Origin: Proteromonas lacertae
Lineage: Eukaryota; Sar; Bigyra; Opalinata; Proteromonadidae
Reading direction: 5' to 3'
DNA length: 64,000 nt
Assembly (NCBI GenBank): GCA_002245135.1
Contig: NGBS01000004.1
Coordinates: 62,001 to 126,000, forward strand
The notes under the pieces are model-generated. The model made no database searches and was not told the DNA's origin. It was given only the letters and a program-made list of their open reading frames with translations. Below, piece by piece: positions 1 to 11,028 of this stretch. The position numbers were made by a program, and so were the translations under genes. Position 1 is the first letter of the stretch. Each line of letters begins with the position of its first letter.

Positions 1-30
1 ATATGTATTGATATATACTTCTTCTGCCAT
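1..30 (-). CDS. 5' end of a minus-strand gene (partial)
   Basis: An ATG at 28-30 (minus) opens a four-codon exon (MAEE) that is followed at once by GTATATATCAATAC, a donor like those of the other introns here. The rest of the gene lies outside the window. The start is supported by the two-part promoter motif just upstream (51-76), which has the same layout as in front of many genes in this window. The product cannot be named. Confidence 0.4.
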   Translation of the reverse strand, partial: MAEEVYINTY

Positions 31-50
31 TGAATTTAAAATGCAAAAAA

Positions 51-76
51 ATCAAACTTACAACAAGCCAAGCTTT
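51..76. promoter_or_regulatory. GCTTG / GTTTGAT promoter-type motif
   Basis: Read on the minus strand this stretch has AAGCTTGGCTTG followed by AAGTTTGAT, about 20-45 nt upstream of the ATG at 30. It matches the motif seen in front of many other starts in the window. Confidence 0.45.
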
Positions 77-166
77 TCAAAATTTAAAATCTTGAATATT
101 TTATCATGAAAAAACATTTCGCTTATAAATACATACGCTTATTAAAATTTATATTATTGACAATTT

Positions 167-2113
167 TTAATGATAATAATAAGATGCAAAATTAGTCTCA
201 CAATATGTTTTTGCTAATTGAAGAGTTAAAAACACATGTAGATAATGTGCTTCATCAGAATTTATTCTATTTGCAATAATATCATGAACTCTTTGCTTAA
301 TGCTAATACAAATAATAGAAATTATAAATAATACTTTTCACTTTTAAAAACCAGACAGATCGTTATATCTTTTCTTAAATATTTAATAGTCAAATCTGAT
401 ATTGTAAATATAGATGTTGTATCAAATCCTGTTATATCAGTAAAATCAATAATAATATAACTCAAATGCTTTTCTTTCACTAACTCTGCTTCGATTTGAT
501 TACACACTCTAATACAAGATCCAAAAAACAAAAATCCATTCATATGAAAAACCATAATACTATCTTTAAGAGTAGAACCTCTTGGAATATGATAAACATC
601 ATTTACATGATAATTTTCAACATTTGAAATGAATTGACTATCACTTGTTTGATAAATATATCTCAAGAAACAGATAACAATACCAACTGCTAATCCAATT
701 GTTATATTTGAAAATGCTGAAGAGATGAGAATAAGAAACACAATTATTTTATCAATCATATTATATTCCCACAATGAATCAAACAAAGATTCTTTAAAGA
801 AATCTATAGTCATAAATATCAATGAACCACTTAATAGAAACCTTGGAATATATCCAATAATAATCAAAGTAGATGGAATAAAGAAGAAACATCCCATTGT
901 TATTAACACAGTGATTGAAGATATTAGTGTTTTGCCTCCACATATTTCATTAAAAGCAGTATTTGCTAATACTAGTTGAGTTGGATATCCACCAACCAGT
1001 GTATTAAACAAATTTCCAATTCCATGCATTCTATATTCATCATTTAATTTAGTATTCTGTTTTAATCGATTTGCTATCATTATTGAATGAATTCCTGTGT
1101 TTAATATTGGACCAATTATTGAGGCTAATAATATTGTACTAATCTAAAACAAATAATATTATGTAAAAATACATTATTATATAACAAATTCCAAACTGGT
1201 GAATGATTATAAATAAAACTATAATATTGAGTAAATTCAATTCCTTTTATATTATCCAACAACCACAAATTACTCTGTGCATTTTCAAATGGAATATGTT
1301 TTGCATATATAACTATATGAACAATTGCTGCACTAACAAAAAACATAATAGGAAAATTGTATGGATTTGGCATAAACTGTTTTAATATAAATAAAGTACA
1401 ACCAAATATATGCGGTATTAAAAAATGCCATATTTGGCTATGAAATATTAAGTTAAAACTAAATGATTCACCATATTGTATTTCGTAATAACTTACATAA
1501 CTATTCATAACAATAGAAATATATATATATATATTATATACCAAAAATAACCTATTGATGCAAAAACACCTGATCTTACAGGAAGTGGAATATTTTGAAC
1601 AATAGAAGCAATTTTTAATGCACCAAGTAAATAAACAGTTAAACCAGATATAAACGACACAGAAGCACATATGAACAAAACACTTACAACCTTTTCTTCC
1701 ACTTTTATATCACTCATTTCTGATATTGTTATAAACAATGGTGATATAATGCTTGCTGCTTCAAAACTGTTTGTTACTACTGCTATTTTATAATTTCCTA
1801 ACAGAATAGCAAATATTTGCACTGTTATTACACCAATCAAACAATGAATAAATGATATATATGAATATCTATTTATATTCATCATAAAATCAATACTTAG
1901 TTAAATCACCTCTATATAATAACTGTGATACAGAAATAACATCAACCAACACAAACGATGATCTATTTACTTAATAAATTATTAATACGTTAAAACACCT
2001 GAAATTATATCTTGAATCACAGTAACAGATGCATTCTTTATGAATTTACTATCTAATGATATACTTTTCTTTTCATTAGAATTAATAGGTAATAATAATT
2101 GACTGTTACTCAT
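167..2113 (-). CDS. SulP/SLC26-family anion transporter with C-terminal STAS domain
   Basis: Multi-pass membrane transporter of the SulP/SLC26 type (sulfate, bicarbonate or related anions in the family). The start at 2113 gives MSNSQLLLP, and exons are joined by introns of 26, 28, about 41, 29 and 32 nt. The middle shows hydrophobic helices and a PLPVRSGVFASIGYF stretch resembling the SulP transmembrane core. It is followed by VGGYPTQLVLANTAF and by many hydrophobic segments. The C-terminus has a STAS-like fold: FLFFGSC, then IIIDFTDITGFDTTSI, then an amphipathic region. The last exon (from about 290 down to 167) ends in SYYYH and TAA. The protein is divergent from animal SLC26 and closer in feel to bacterial or fungal SulP. 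Substrate and membrane location cannot be told from the sequence. Confidence 0.8.
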
Positions 2114-2884
2114 GTTATAAACAAAAAACAATTCTTTTTATTAAAATTATATCCGTTTTATATAAGACAAATGCTAGAGACGACATATCAACCAAATATT
2201 ATGAGAATAAATCATAATATAACATCTAATAAATCTGAAAAAACAAAAAAAATCTAGCCTCTAATTATTGTCTTTTTTATAGAACCATGTATTACAAAAA
2301 ATATATGTTCGTTAATATAGAATAGTCAATATACATTGCACAAATGACATTAATTAGCACTTAACTTATCAAAATTTTGCGATGAAAGTTAAGCTTACTA
2401 CTATTATTACAGTTTCACTTTCTATTTAAAACAAGCATAATATTAATGATGGCTAAATTATAATTGTTTTAGCGATTAATTATATAACATTATAGAGATA
2501 AGAAACAAACTCATAAGACCAACAGAGATGCATAGAATGAACCATTTTAAAGAATAAAATTAGTAATTGCTAGATAATTTGTTAATTCGTGTAACAGTTG
2601 CCTTATGTACAATAATTGAACGATTTGATTATATAGAAGTGTTTTTATATAATAATGAAATAAGAACTTGTAGATAGGGAAGCACACATAATAGATATTT
2701 TATGAAGAATAATTGTGATGTTTACAAAATTAATCGATGTTATGTGTATTTTCGTTTTTATTTCTACAAAATAACGAATTCTACTAAAAGCAAGAATAAA
2801 TATAGATTTACACTATGACTTTTTATTGGCTGTTTTTAAAAATACATTCAATTTGAAAATAACGGTTTAACACACACTTGATCA
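2114..2884. other. Long intergenic stretch between divergent genes
   Basis: About 770 bp of AT-rich DNA between the SulP gene and the first zinc-module gene. I see no convincing exon, tRNA or other RNA gene. It is much longer than the usual gap of about 100 bp here. A CTTGATCA lies directly before the ATG at 2885. Confidence 0.5.
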
Positions 2885-3763
2885 ATGAAAGAATTAATCA
2901 GCTCAGTGAACATAACAAATAACACTACACAAAAGGATTACAAAGATTTTTTACCAGATCTAAATCAATATACTCTAACTGACAGTGAACATTCATTCAT
3001 ATCATTATATGATATATATTCTAAGAATATGAACTCAAGCGCCCCATTATATTCGAGCAACAGTAACTTTGAAAATCAATTTACCTATTACAGCGATTAT
3101 GAAGACATATATACCTCGTCACTAGATTCAATAGAATCAAAAAAATGCTGCAGCTATGATAAAGGTAATAATATACCTTTTTTGTCTGATGAGTATTGCA
3201 GCTATCAGCAAACTGTTAGTAATAATTATTTAACAAAAAGTCAGACGCAAAATGTATCACACCCAGAGATTAAAAAATCAGAACCATCTGAAGATATTCC
3301 AAGATTTGAAGAGAGTATACTAGAAGAGGATTCAGAAACTGCATATCATCAGTTGGAATCATGTGATGATGATATTAGCTCACAATTAGAAGAGGATGAT
3401 GAGTTGTTAGACCTTACATTAGTTAAAATAATGAAAGAGAAATTATTACAAACCGAAAAATGTCAAGACTGTAGAAAAACATACAATAGAGAAGCATTAG
3501 TAGTTTACTGCGACAAACCTATTTGTTTAAAGTGTCTTTTAAAAATTAGCAGAGATGAATGGAGTAAGGTCAGAGATAGAGAATGGAAAAAGACAGAACA
3601 CAAATTTACACGTAAATGCCCACACTGTAATGCCAAACGAAGTTTTTACAGGTTTCAGTTAAATGTTACTACTATGTCCTATCAATATTGTTCCTATTGT
3701 AAAATCAAAAAAGCATGGAGATACATCACAGAGAAGAAAAATATTAAAAGAAAAAGGTTTTGA
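2885..3763 (+). CDS. Cys-rich zinc-module protein, copy A (unrecognised family)
   Basis: Single-exon gene of 292 residues; I do not recognise the family. Residues 1-190 are polar, acidic and probably disordered (Ser, Asp, Glu, Tyr-rich). The C-terminal 100 residues hold four paired cysteine sites: CQDC, then C...PICLKC, then CPHC, then CSYC, and end in a basic tail (KNIKRKRF). Spacing suggests two zinc-binding sites, the second like a treble-clef or Stc1-type finger. The same cysteine layout recurs in the next two genes, so this is the diverged member of a tandem family. Acidic front plus zinc tail would fit a nuclear or adaptor role, but this is only a guess. Having no intron sets the trio apart from most neighbours. 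Confidence 0.8.
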   Translation: MKELISSVNITNNTTQKDYKDFLPDLNQYTLTDSEHSFISLYDIYSKNMNSSAPLYSSNSNFENQFTYYSDYEDIYTSSLDSIESKKCCSYDKGNNIPFLSDEYCSYQQTVSNNYLTKSQTQNVSHPEIKKSEPSEDIPRFEESILEEDSETAYHQLESCDDDISSQLEEDDELLDLTLVKIMKEKLLQTEKCQDCRKTYNREALVVYCDKPICLKCLLKISRDEWSKVRDREWKKTEHKFTRKCPHCNAKRSFYRFQLNVTTMSYQYCSYCKIKKAWRYITEKKNIKRKRF

Positions 3764-4139
3764 TGTGACATAAATGGCTAGATAAAAACGCTTAATCGTA
3801 TTAAATATGTTACCCTTTTTTAAAAAGACAGTAACAGCATGAAATTCATTCATATTAGTAGTTAATTATTGTGATTTAAATAAAAATATATACTAAAATA
3901 TATCCGTTTCATTTTAATAGTTTCAATTATTCTTATATATATATTAAAGAGATATGAAATAACACTGGATATGTTAATAATAACTATTATAAATACAAAA
4001 TTAGCTATTATATAATAATGTAGTCAGTAAATTTGGTTTATTGATTTTGTTTTTCTTTTAGCAAACCTAAAAGCTTGACAATTATTAACCATTATTTTTT
4101 ACTTTATATAGATAAGATTCTCTTAAGGTTTTCACTACA
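3764..4139. other. Intergenic region with a promoter-type motif
   Basis: About 375 bp, AT-rich, no exon seen. GCAAACCTAAAAGCTTGACA at 4061-4080 resembles the promoter motif found elsewhere, about 60 nt before the ATG at 4140. Confidence 0.4.
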
Positions 4140-4823
4140 ATGAACCAGGATGATATCAACTTTGATTTTGTCAGTAATCCAGAAAAAACTATTGATGATG
4201 TGAAATATGATATACAAGAATTGACATACAATAATGACCACACTACAGACAATGACAATGTTAATGACTTTTCTTCACTAAATATTATGAATATAATGAT
4301 TAATGAAGATTTAGATTTAGAAGAACCACTTTCACCATCTATGCCATATTGCTGTTGCGCTAAAAATTATAGCAATATATTAAATAATACTCTAACTGAC
4401 AAGTATGTTAAATATAGAAAAATAGTGGAATCTATAAAAGATAGGAGTAACGTAATGAAATTAAATGTTGATGAAAATATAAAGACTCTAATTAATCAAC
4501 TCAGGAACGAGTACTCACAGCAATTAGTGAAATGTTCATTTTGCAAGCGCAAAGTATCCATTGAAATTGTATTTAAATGTTTATGTAATGGCGATACAAT
4601 TTGTAGGATTTGTGCTAAAAAGCAAAAGTATAGACATGATGGAGTCTTACAGGACTATGTTGAAGAAGAGCCTTACAAGAAATATTGTATTAAATGTAAA
4701 AGATGCCATAAATATAGAGAAATAAATCAATTTAGAGTTATTGAATTGAATGGAGTTAATAGAATAACATACTGTAAGTTTTGTAGTAATTTGAGATACT
4801 TGAAAAGCAAAAGAAGTATGTGA
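4140..4823 (+). CDS. Cys-rich zinc-module protein, copy B
   Basis: Intronless, 227 residues, unrecognised family. An acidic, Asn-rich first half is followed by a helical segment (residues about 85-130, with VKYRKIVESIKDR and NQLRNEYSQQL) and then the zinc module. The module reads CSFC, C-x-C...TICRIC, CIKCKRC and YCKFC. Copy B is much closer to copy C (5394-6035) than to copy A: both share KRCHKYREINQFRVIE without change, and the helical segment also aligns. This marks a recent tandem duplication. Function unknown; the conserved helical part plus zinc module suggests a binding protein rather than an enzyme. Confidence 0.8.
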   Translation: MNQDDINFDFVSNPEKTIDDVKYDIQELTYNNDHTTDNDNVNDFSSLNIMNIMINEDLDLEEPLSPSMPYCCCAKNYSNILNNTLTDKYVKYRKIVESIKDRSNVMKLNVDENIKTLINQLRNEYSQQLVKCSFCKRKVSIEIVFKCLCNGDTICRICAKKQKYRHDGVLQDYVEEEPYKKYCIKCKRCHKYREINQFRVIELNGVNRITYCKFCSNLRYLKSKRSM

Positions 4824-5041
4824 CTGTAGTGATTGATTATAAATAAAGGCTTATAAATAATTAACAATCCATTAAACTAATATTTCTTACAATGTAACAA
4901 ATTTGTTTTTTAGTTATTGCTAATGCATAAAATACTACAGAGTTGTTTTTAATAAAACAAATTTTAGTTGAAGTCACTTATTAACTCATTTTATTTAAAA
5001 AATAGAACAACTTGGAATAATAGTTATAAAGCTATTGTACA

Positions 5042-5078
<37 letters not shown>

Positions 5079-5393
5079 ACAATTGATATAGCAACTTATT
5101 TCTTTTGTAATATTTAAACATTTTTAAATCTGGTCCATGATAATATTATATGTTCTAATTGCAAAATATAATACTGTTGAATATGTTTTTGAATTATTGT
5201 AATTGCCTTAACTCAGTTTATGGTAAAAGAAATAATAGATACAGCTATAAATGCATGTTGTGTGGCTTGTACACTTTAATTTAAGATACTTAGGAGAAGA
5301 TTAAATCAAACCGTAAGTTTTAATGAAATTTAACCTTAATTTTTTTAACTAAATTCTTTTAGTTATTAACAGTTATATATTATTTTAAAAATC
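4824..5393. other. Intergenic region with TA microsatellite
   Basis: About 570 bp between copies B and C. It contains a (TA)n tract at about 5042-5075 and otherwise only AT-rich DNA with no exon that I can support. Confidence 0.5.
5042..5075. repeat. (TA)n microsatellite
   Basis: About 17 uninterrupted TA units lie in the spacer between zinc-module genes B and C. Confidence 0.9.
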
Positions 5394-6035
5394 ATGAATC
5401 AGTATAACAGTACCTTTAATAAAACATATGATAATACTAACAGCCAAGTTGTTGATGATTACAATTTGTCTGATCTAATTGTAAATGATGTGTGTTTTGA
5501 TGATTACTACTATTACCAGACACAGAACATATCAGAAGAGAAAAATGTAATGAATTCTGAAGACTCTATTTTTCTAAAACCTCCAGAAATGACTAATAAA
5601 CTTACACATTTAGACATAAGCAGCAAGTATATTAAGTACGAAGAAATAATAGAAAGCATGAAAAAAAATAGTTTTGCAAGTAATCTAAAAGTTGATTTAA
5701 ACATTAAATATTTACTTAATCAATTGAGAGAAGAATATTCACAAAAATTAATAAAGTGTTCATTTTGTGATAAATATAAATCAATAGATATTATTTTTAG
5801 GTGCAAGGCTTCGGATAAAGTAATATGCAGAGTATGTGCTAAAGTGATGGGCTACAAACATAAATCACACTTGCTGGACTATGTTGAAGAAGTTCCAAAC
5901 AAAAAATACTGTCTTAAATGTAAAAGATGTCATAAATATAGAGAAATTAACCAGTTTAGAGTTATAGAATGGCATAAAGAAAACCATATAACATATTGCA
6001 AATTCTGTTGCAATTTGAGATATTTAAACTACTGA
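5394..6035 (+). CDS. Cys-rich zinc-module protein, copy C
   Basis: Intronless, 213 residues, third member of the tandem family. Residues 1-65 are polar and Tyr/Asp-rich. Residues about 75-120 form the shared helical segment (IKYEEIIESMKKN, NQLREEYSQKL). The zinc module follows with CSFC, C...VICRVC, CLKCKRC and YCKFC. Compared with copy B the N-terminal third has drifted, while the module and the helical part are well kept, so selection acts on the C-terminal half. No known domain name can be assigned with confidence. Confidence 0.8.
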   Translation: MNQYNSTFNKTYDNTNSQVVDDYNLSDLIVNDVCFDDYYYYQTQNISEEKNVMNSEDSIFLKPPEMTNKLTHLDISSKYIKYEEIIESMKKNSFASNLKVDLNIKYLLNQLREEYSQKLIKCSFCDKYKSIDIIFRCKASDKVICRVCAKVMGYKHKSHLLDYVEEVPNKKYCLKCKRCHKYREINQFRVIEWHKENHITYCKFCCNLRYLNY

Positions 6036-6175
6036 AATGAAAAACACACTACATAGTGTAGATGCTGAATTTCTATTAATAAATATTTGTAGATTTATTC
6101 TTTAATAGAAATTTTTAATTTCCCTATATTTGCACATAATATAAAACAATCAATAAAAAAACATATTTCAGTTAA

Positions 6176-7453
6176 TCAATATTTAACACTATCGTCAATA
6201 TATTTATATCTTTTAGAATCTATAAAACATTCATCACTTTGCATCTTTCTTTTAGTACATATTCCACTATTAAAATGGAAATCTTTTCTAATAAATCTAT
6301 AACAATTGATCAAAATATCTGAATCAATATAAGGTATTGTTTCAATCATCTCTCTTTCACTTAAATTCATAAAACTCTTCAAACTTACACAAGCCAATAT
6401 AACTCCAGCAGAAAACAAATTTAAATATGGAATATTTGAGAGTAAATAGTCTTCTATAGATTCATCTAAGAGCAACCATTCTCTATTATAATATTCATCG
6501 ATTTTCCATACATTTGATTTATTACTGTTATAATCAATAATATCTCTAATATTATGTGCTATATCATCTTCATTGATAACATATCGAAATATTAAATATG
6601 AATGCAACGGTAAGCAATAATTAATCAGTAACTGAATACCAGCAAAATATGGAAATGATATAGAAGTAGGTATATAAATTAAGCAATATATTTGTTGATA
6701 TTTCAAAACTAATAACGATAAATCATTATATAATGATATTATATTTTCTTTTGATTCAATAATATTTCTATTAATTATACATATTCCAGTAGATTCATCA
6801 ATAATAAAATCAATAGGATATGATATAGATCGATCTAATAGTTTGATATTATATATATTCATTAATATATTGATTAGTTTATCATTCTGAAGTTCTTTTT
6901 CGGATATAAAGATGGTTATTTGTCTGTATTGTTTTCTATTAGTATTATCTTTATAATTCTCTTTATTGATTATAATATCTCCATTCATTAATCTATTCTT
7001 AAAACGGTTTAATTCATATAAATGTGATGGTAATAAGAGTGTCCTGTAATTATCTGATAATATGAAATTGTCTATACATTCAACTATTCTGTTGGTATTA
7101 TTATCATTATTGTCATTATTATTATACTCTATTAGAACTCTTAATAGATTTAAATATATCAAATATTGTAATGATTTTATTAATTCATCTTTTACTATCT
7201 TACTATTGTATTTCTGATTACATTCTTTAAGTTTAAATTGTGTTGATTCTATTGTTTTTCTATTAAGAATATGTTACTATAAAATATACTTTAATTCTGA
7301 TGATTCAATATCTATTAAATTGCTTGAGATGTTTGTATAATTATGTTCTTTTAAATAGGCTATAACTGGATCTGATAATATCTGTAATTCATTCAAATAA
7401 TATGATTTATTATCATTGTTTTTGTGTGTTGGAAGAATTGATAATGGTTTTAT

Positions 7454-7484
<31 letters not shown>

Positions 7485-9162
7485 TTATTGGTTGAATATA
7501 ACATCATTATACTATAAATATTAATTATATATATTATATACTCATCATAATAACTATCATTATCATTACATGGATTTGTAGGAGGTTGTAGAATTGGGCG
7601 TAGTTGTGCTTCTACTGGTTGTTCTACTGGTTGTATTTGTGGTTGTATATCTAATTTGATCTTTTTAGTTACTGGTTCATCATCATCATCATTATCTATA
7701 TGTATATCAACATTATAATTATCACCATCACTTTCACTATCAGATATAACTATTGATGTTTGTTTCATATTCACTGAATCAATGTAATTAAATAATATTA
7801 TATCTTCATGTAATGGCTTATATTTATCTTCATAAATCTTAATATCATTATATTCACTAGAAAATGATAAAGACACACCCAATATAGGTAAATGAATCTA
7901 TTTAATTATATATATATATATATATATATACTTGTAGTAAATTAATATTAATATATTTATATTTGCTACTTCTTTCTATTAATGATAAATGGTTAAACGT
8001 GATTGGTGGATCATTTATTGTAATATTTGGTAATGTAAAAACATTATCTTGATCATATACTTTGTAAATACCTTTCTATTAAATTCTTATATATATATAT
8101 ATACATCTTCATTACTATATAATTCTGACAGTATATTCAATATTGATTTATTATTATTATTATTTGTAGTAGTTTCAATCGGTTTGAATTTAGTGAAATA
8201 TATACCTAAACTTAATGAATTAATAATAGATGTTGATGGTAGTGTTAATAAATGAGGTGAATATATCACACTATCATTATCAATATAATGATATTCATCT
8301 CTATTACTAATATTATCATTATCATTATATAATATATCAACTATTGAGAAACTGTCTTTATTTGTATTATTTGTGTATTTTACTATATTATATATTTTGA
8401 CATTATTGTATAATTCTTTCTTGTATATGTCTGGAAATAGTTTGAATGTATTTAAATAATTTGTTAATGAGGTTACTAATATTATATATATATTATAATA
8501 ACAATAATTATTATACAGTCGAATAATTGTGGTATATTCTCCTCACTGTAATATTTTATTTTTATATTAGAATAATTATCTAATACTTCGTAAGGTAAAG
8601 TTAGATGTTTATTATTATCACCATTATTATCATCATCATCATATTGTATTGACTGTATTATATCTATTGTATTGTGTATTATTTCAGGTTTGGATGGTTG
8701 ATATATTCTCAATTGGTCATAGTCTATTAGTTCATGTTTATCTTTCAGTTCAATGGCTTCAAATTGATCTTTAACACGGTCTAACATGATCAATGGTTTT
8801 ATAATGTCTAAAGGTAAGTCTATTACTTGAGGTAAAGTAATCAAGCCTTCTTCATCATCTTTTTCTATGGAAAATATATAATTACTATTGCTCTTCTCAT
8901 TATATAATGGTTTGTTGTAAAGCTCAGGCATTTCTACTAATGGAAGCTCAGTTGTTGGTTTATCTACTTATTAACACAATTTATCAGTACCTATTTCAAC
9001 AGTAACATAATCTTCCATATTTATCGCATTAATTAGTGAGTAATTTACATTCTCAACTTCATTGCTTTGAGGTAGCATTAACCTTCGTATTTTTTCTTCT
9101 TCATCCCAATATTTTCTGCTCAAATCCGCGAAATAATCAATGTTTCTCTTCTTTAATTTCAT
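6176..9162 (-). CDS. Possible SHOC1/ZIP2-like (XPF-related) meiotic protein
   Basis: Large gene of about 900 residues built from six exons joined by introns of about 27-40 nt; the joins read cleanly through VEIDKPTTELP and SELKKTIEST. The start at 9162 (MKLKKRNIDYF) is the first ATG with an open frame. The N-terminal and middle parts are Asn/Asp/Pro-rich with low-complexity runs (GAT and GGT repeats near 7450-7480). The C-terminal 330 residues look like a degenerate nuclease-type domain followed by a helix-hairpin-helix-like tail: DYLLSNIPYLNLFSAGVIL and FMNLSEREMIETIPYID. This resembles the end of SHOC1/ZIP2, which promote meiotic crossovers. No active-site nuclease motif is visible. The family call is tentative; the gene model is firmer. 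Confidence 0.5.
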
Positions 9163-9245
9163 CAAAAACAATCAAATCACTTTTTTTCAAACTTAAAAAC
9201 AGATTTTCATACACCCAAAATATTAAAAAACAACAAAAACACAGT

Positions 9246-10883
9246 TTAATGATATTCTGAATAAATGATTCTAATAGATTGTGGATATGGTGAATAAAAT
9301 ATAACGATTGGTGAAATAGGGGTTATAATATTCTTTAGAGTATAAGAATGAGAGTCATCAATAGTATAAACAACTGTCTTTTCATCTAAATCAATAAGCA
9401 TTTCAACATACACAAATCCACTCTCTTTTTTATAAAAACCATTCGCAATTTCTTTATTGTTATTGAAAAAACTACCTTCTTCTACAGAATAAACGAATAA
9501 ACCATTACTGACAAATGGATCAGTTATATTTTTTACATTATTACACCCACCAATGCAAATGTCTTTATCACCATCTTCAACAACAAGCTTAATCTGTAAT
9601 TTACCTTTTTCTAAATATGATTTACCAATACAACAAAAACCAAAAGGTGAAATATTTGAATTACGACTGGATTGAGCTACAAGAAGATCTGAACTGACAC
9701 TAACATGTTCAGTTGTTGTATTTGGATTAAATTTCAAATTGGTAGTTCCAACTGAAGGGGAAGATGAAGATGATACTTTTGATTCTTCAAATGTACAAGA
9801 TTGTGGTTTTATTTCTAATAAATATATAATAATAATAATTTTATACTTCTTTGACTTGGACTATTCAAATCTGTCAAAATTCTCATTGATTTGCTACAAT
9901 TGAAATTTCTTTTTTCTTGAGTAAATGTAAATTGAACTAATAAATATAATATAAATAATATATTATAAATATACTATCATTTGTATTTCTAGTTTCAGCA
10001 TCAATACAACTTATATATCCACTGCATTCATTTGGAGTATTAACAATCTTATCAATTGCAGTATGTAGATCCTTAGCTGATATTCTTTCATTCTCATTTC
10101 TAGACAAACACTGTGAAACAATATTCTCTATTGAAGGTGGTAAATTATCAAACTTTAAAGACATTGGGTTTTTCATATAATCAATAATAGAATAAACATG
10201 AGGAAATGGAGTAATAAACCCATTATACAGTGTATACATTAACACTCCAATTGCCCAAATATCAACAGATGAAGTGATTTCTTTCTTTTGGAATAATTCA
10301 GGTGACATATATTGAGTTTCAGGGTCATATAATAACACTGAATTGTAGAATATTAAATCACTGAATGTATAACCACCTACTAACACACTTTGATCTCTTG
10401 TGATCATTATAGCTGATGGTCTTACTTTTCTATGGATTAAATGATTTGAGTGAATTTCTAAAATAGCTTCACTGATTTGTAGCATCCATCTGTTTATACA
10501 CTATATGATACATGTTATGTAAAAAAATATTATACTTCTCTTGATAAACCAGAGGTTGTTCTTGAAAATTCATCCAATTTGTTGTAGAGTGATCCATTTT
10601 GAATATACTCCTGTGATACCAATATTCTATCTGGAGTGACATAATAGTTGTATATTTGTATTAAATGACGAGATCTCATTTTCATTACTGCTTCAATCTA
10701 ACAATATATCCAAAAACTATTTTTAAATACTTCATTCTGTAGTTGTCTAATATCAGATGATGGTAATATGGCTGTTGATATCTTCTGAATTGTTACTATC
10801 TTGTCATCGTCAGATCGTCTTCCCTTCCAAAAAGCATACGTAGATCCATTACTTAATTTTTCATCAAAACAAAAATGTTCCAT
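9246..10883 (-). CDS. Pseudokinase fused to a SPRY-like domain
   Basis: Five exons with introns of about 32-38 nt. The start MEHFCFDEKLSNG at 10883 leads into a protein-kinase fold: TIQK in the VAIK position, then SQEYIQNGSLYNKL. The catalytic loop is HRKVRPSAIMI, so the HRD aspartate is lost, and the DFG site reads GGYTFSD. A normal-looking C-lobe follows (MSPELF, VDIWAIGVLMYTLYNG). It should be catalytically dead. After a Ser-rich linker, the last 160 residues (CIGGCNN, NGLFVYSVEEGSFFNNNKEI, VVYTIDDSHSYTLKN) read like a SPRY/B30.2 domain, a protein-binding module. A scaffold or regulatory role is likely. Partner unknown. Confidence 0.7.
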
Positions 10884-11028
10884 TTGTTAGATCCTTCTTA
10901 TTGAAAAGATAATTTGTGTAACGATTATATTTTTTAAACTTTCAAAAATTGAAGAAACAACAAATGTTCGAAAATAATATAATAAAATTAATCATATCAC
11001 TAACTATAGGAATACTTATAAATATTAT

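Noticed and set aside
2885-6035. Viral origin of the intronless zinc-module trio
   Set aside because: Lack of introns and cysteine pairs alone are weak; no neighbouring viral hallmark gene and base composition is like the surroundings.
8049-8255. Plus-strand open frame with a leading hydrophobic stretch
   Set aside because: It lies opposite a well-joined exon of the SHOC1-like gene (GIYFTKFKPIETTT).
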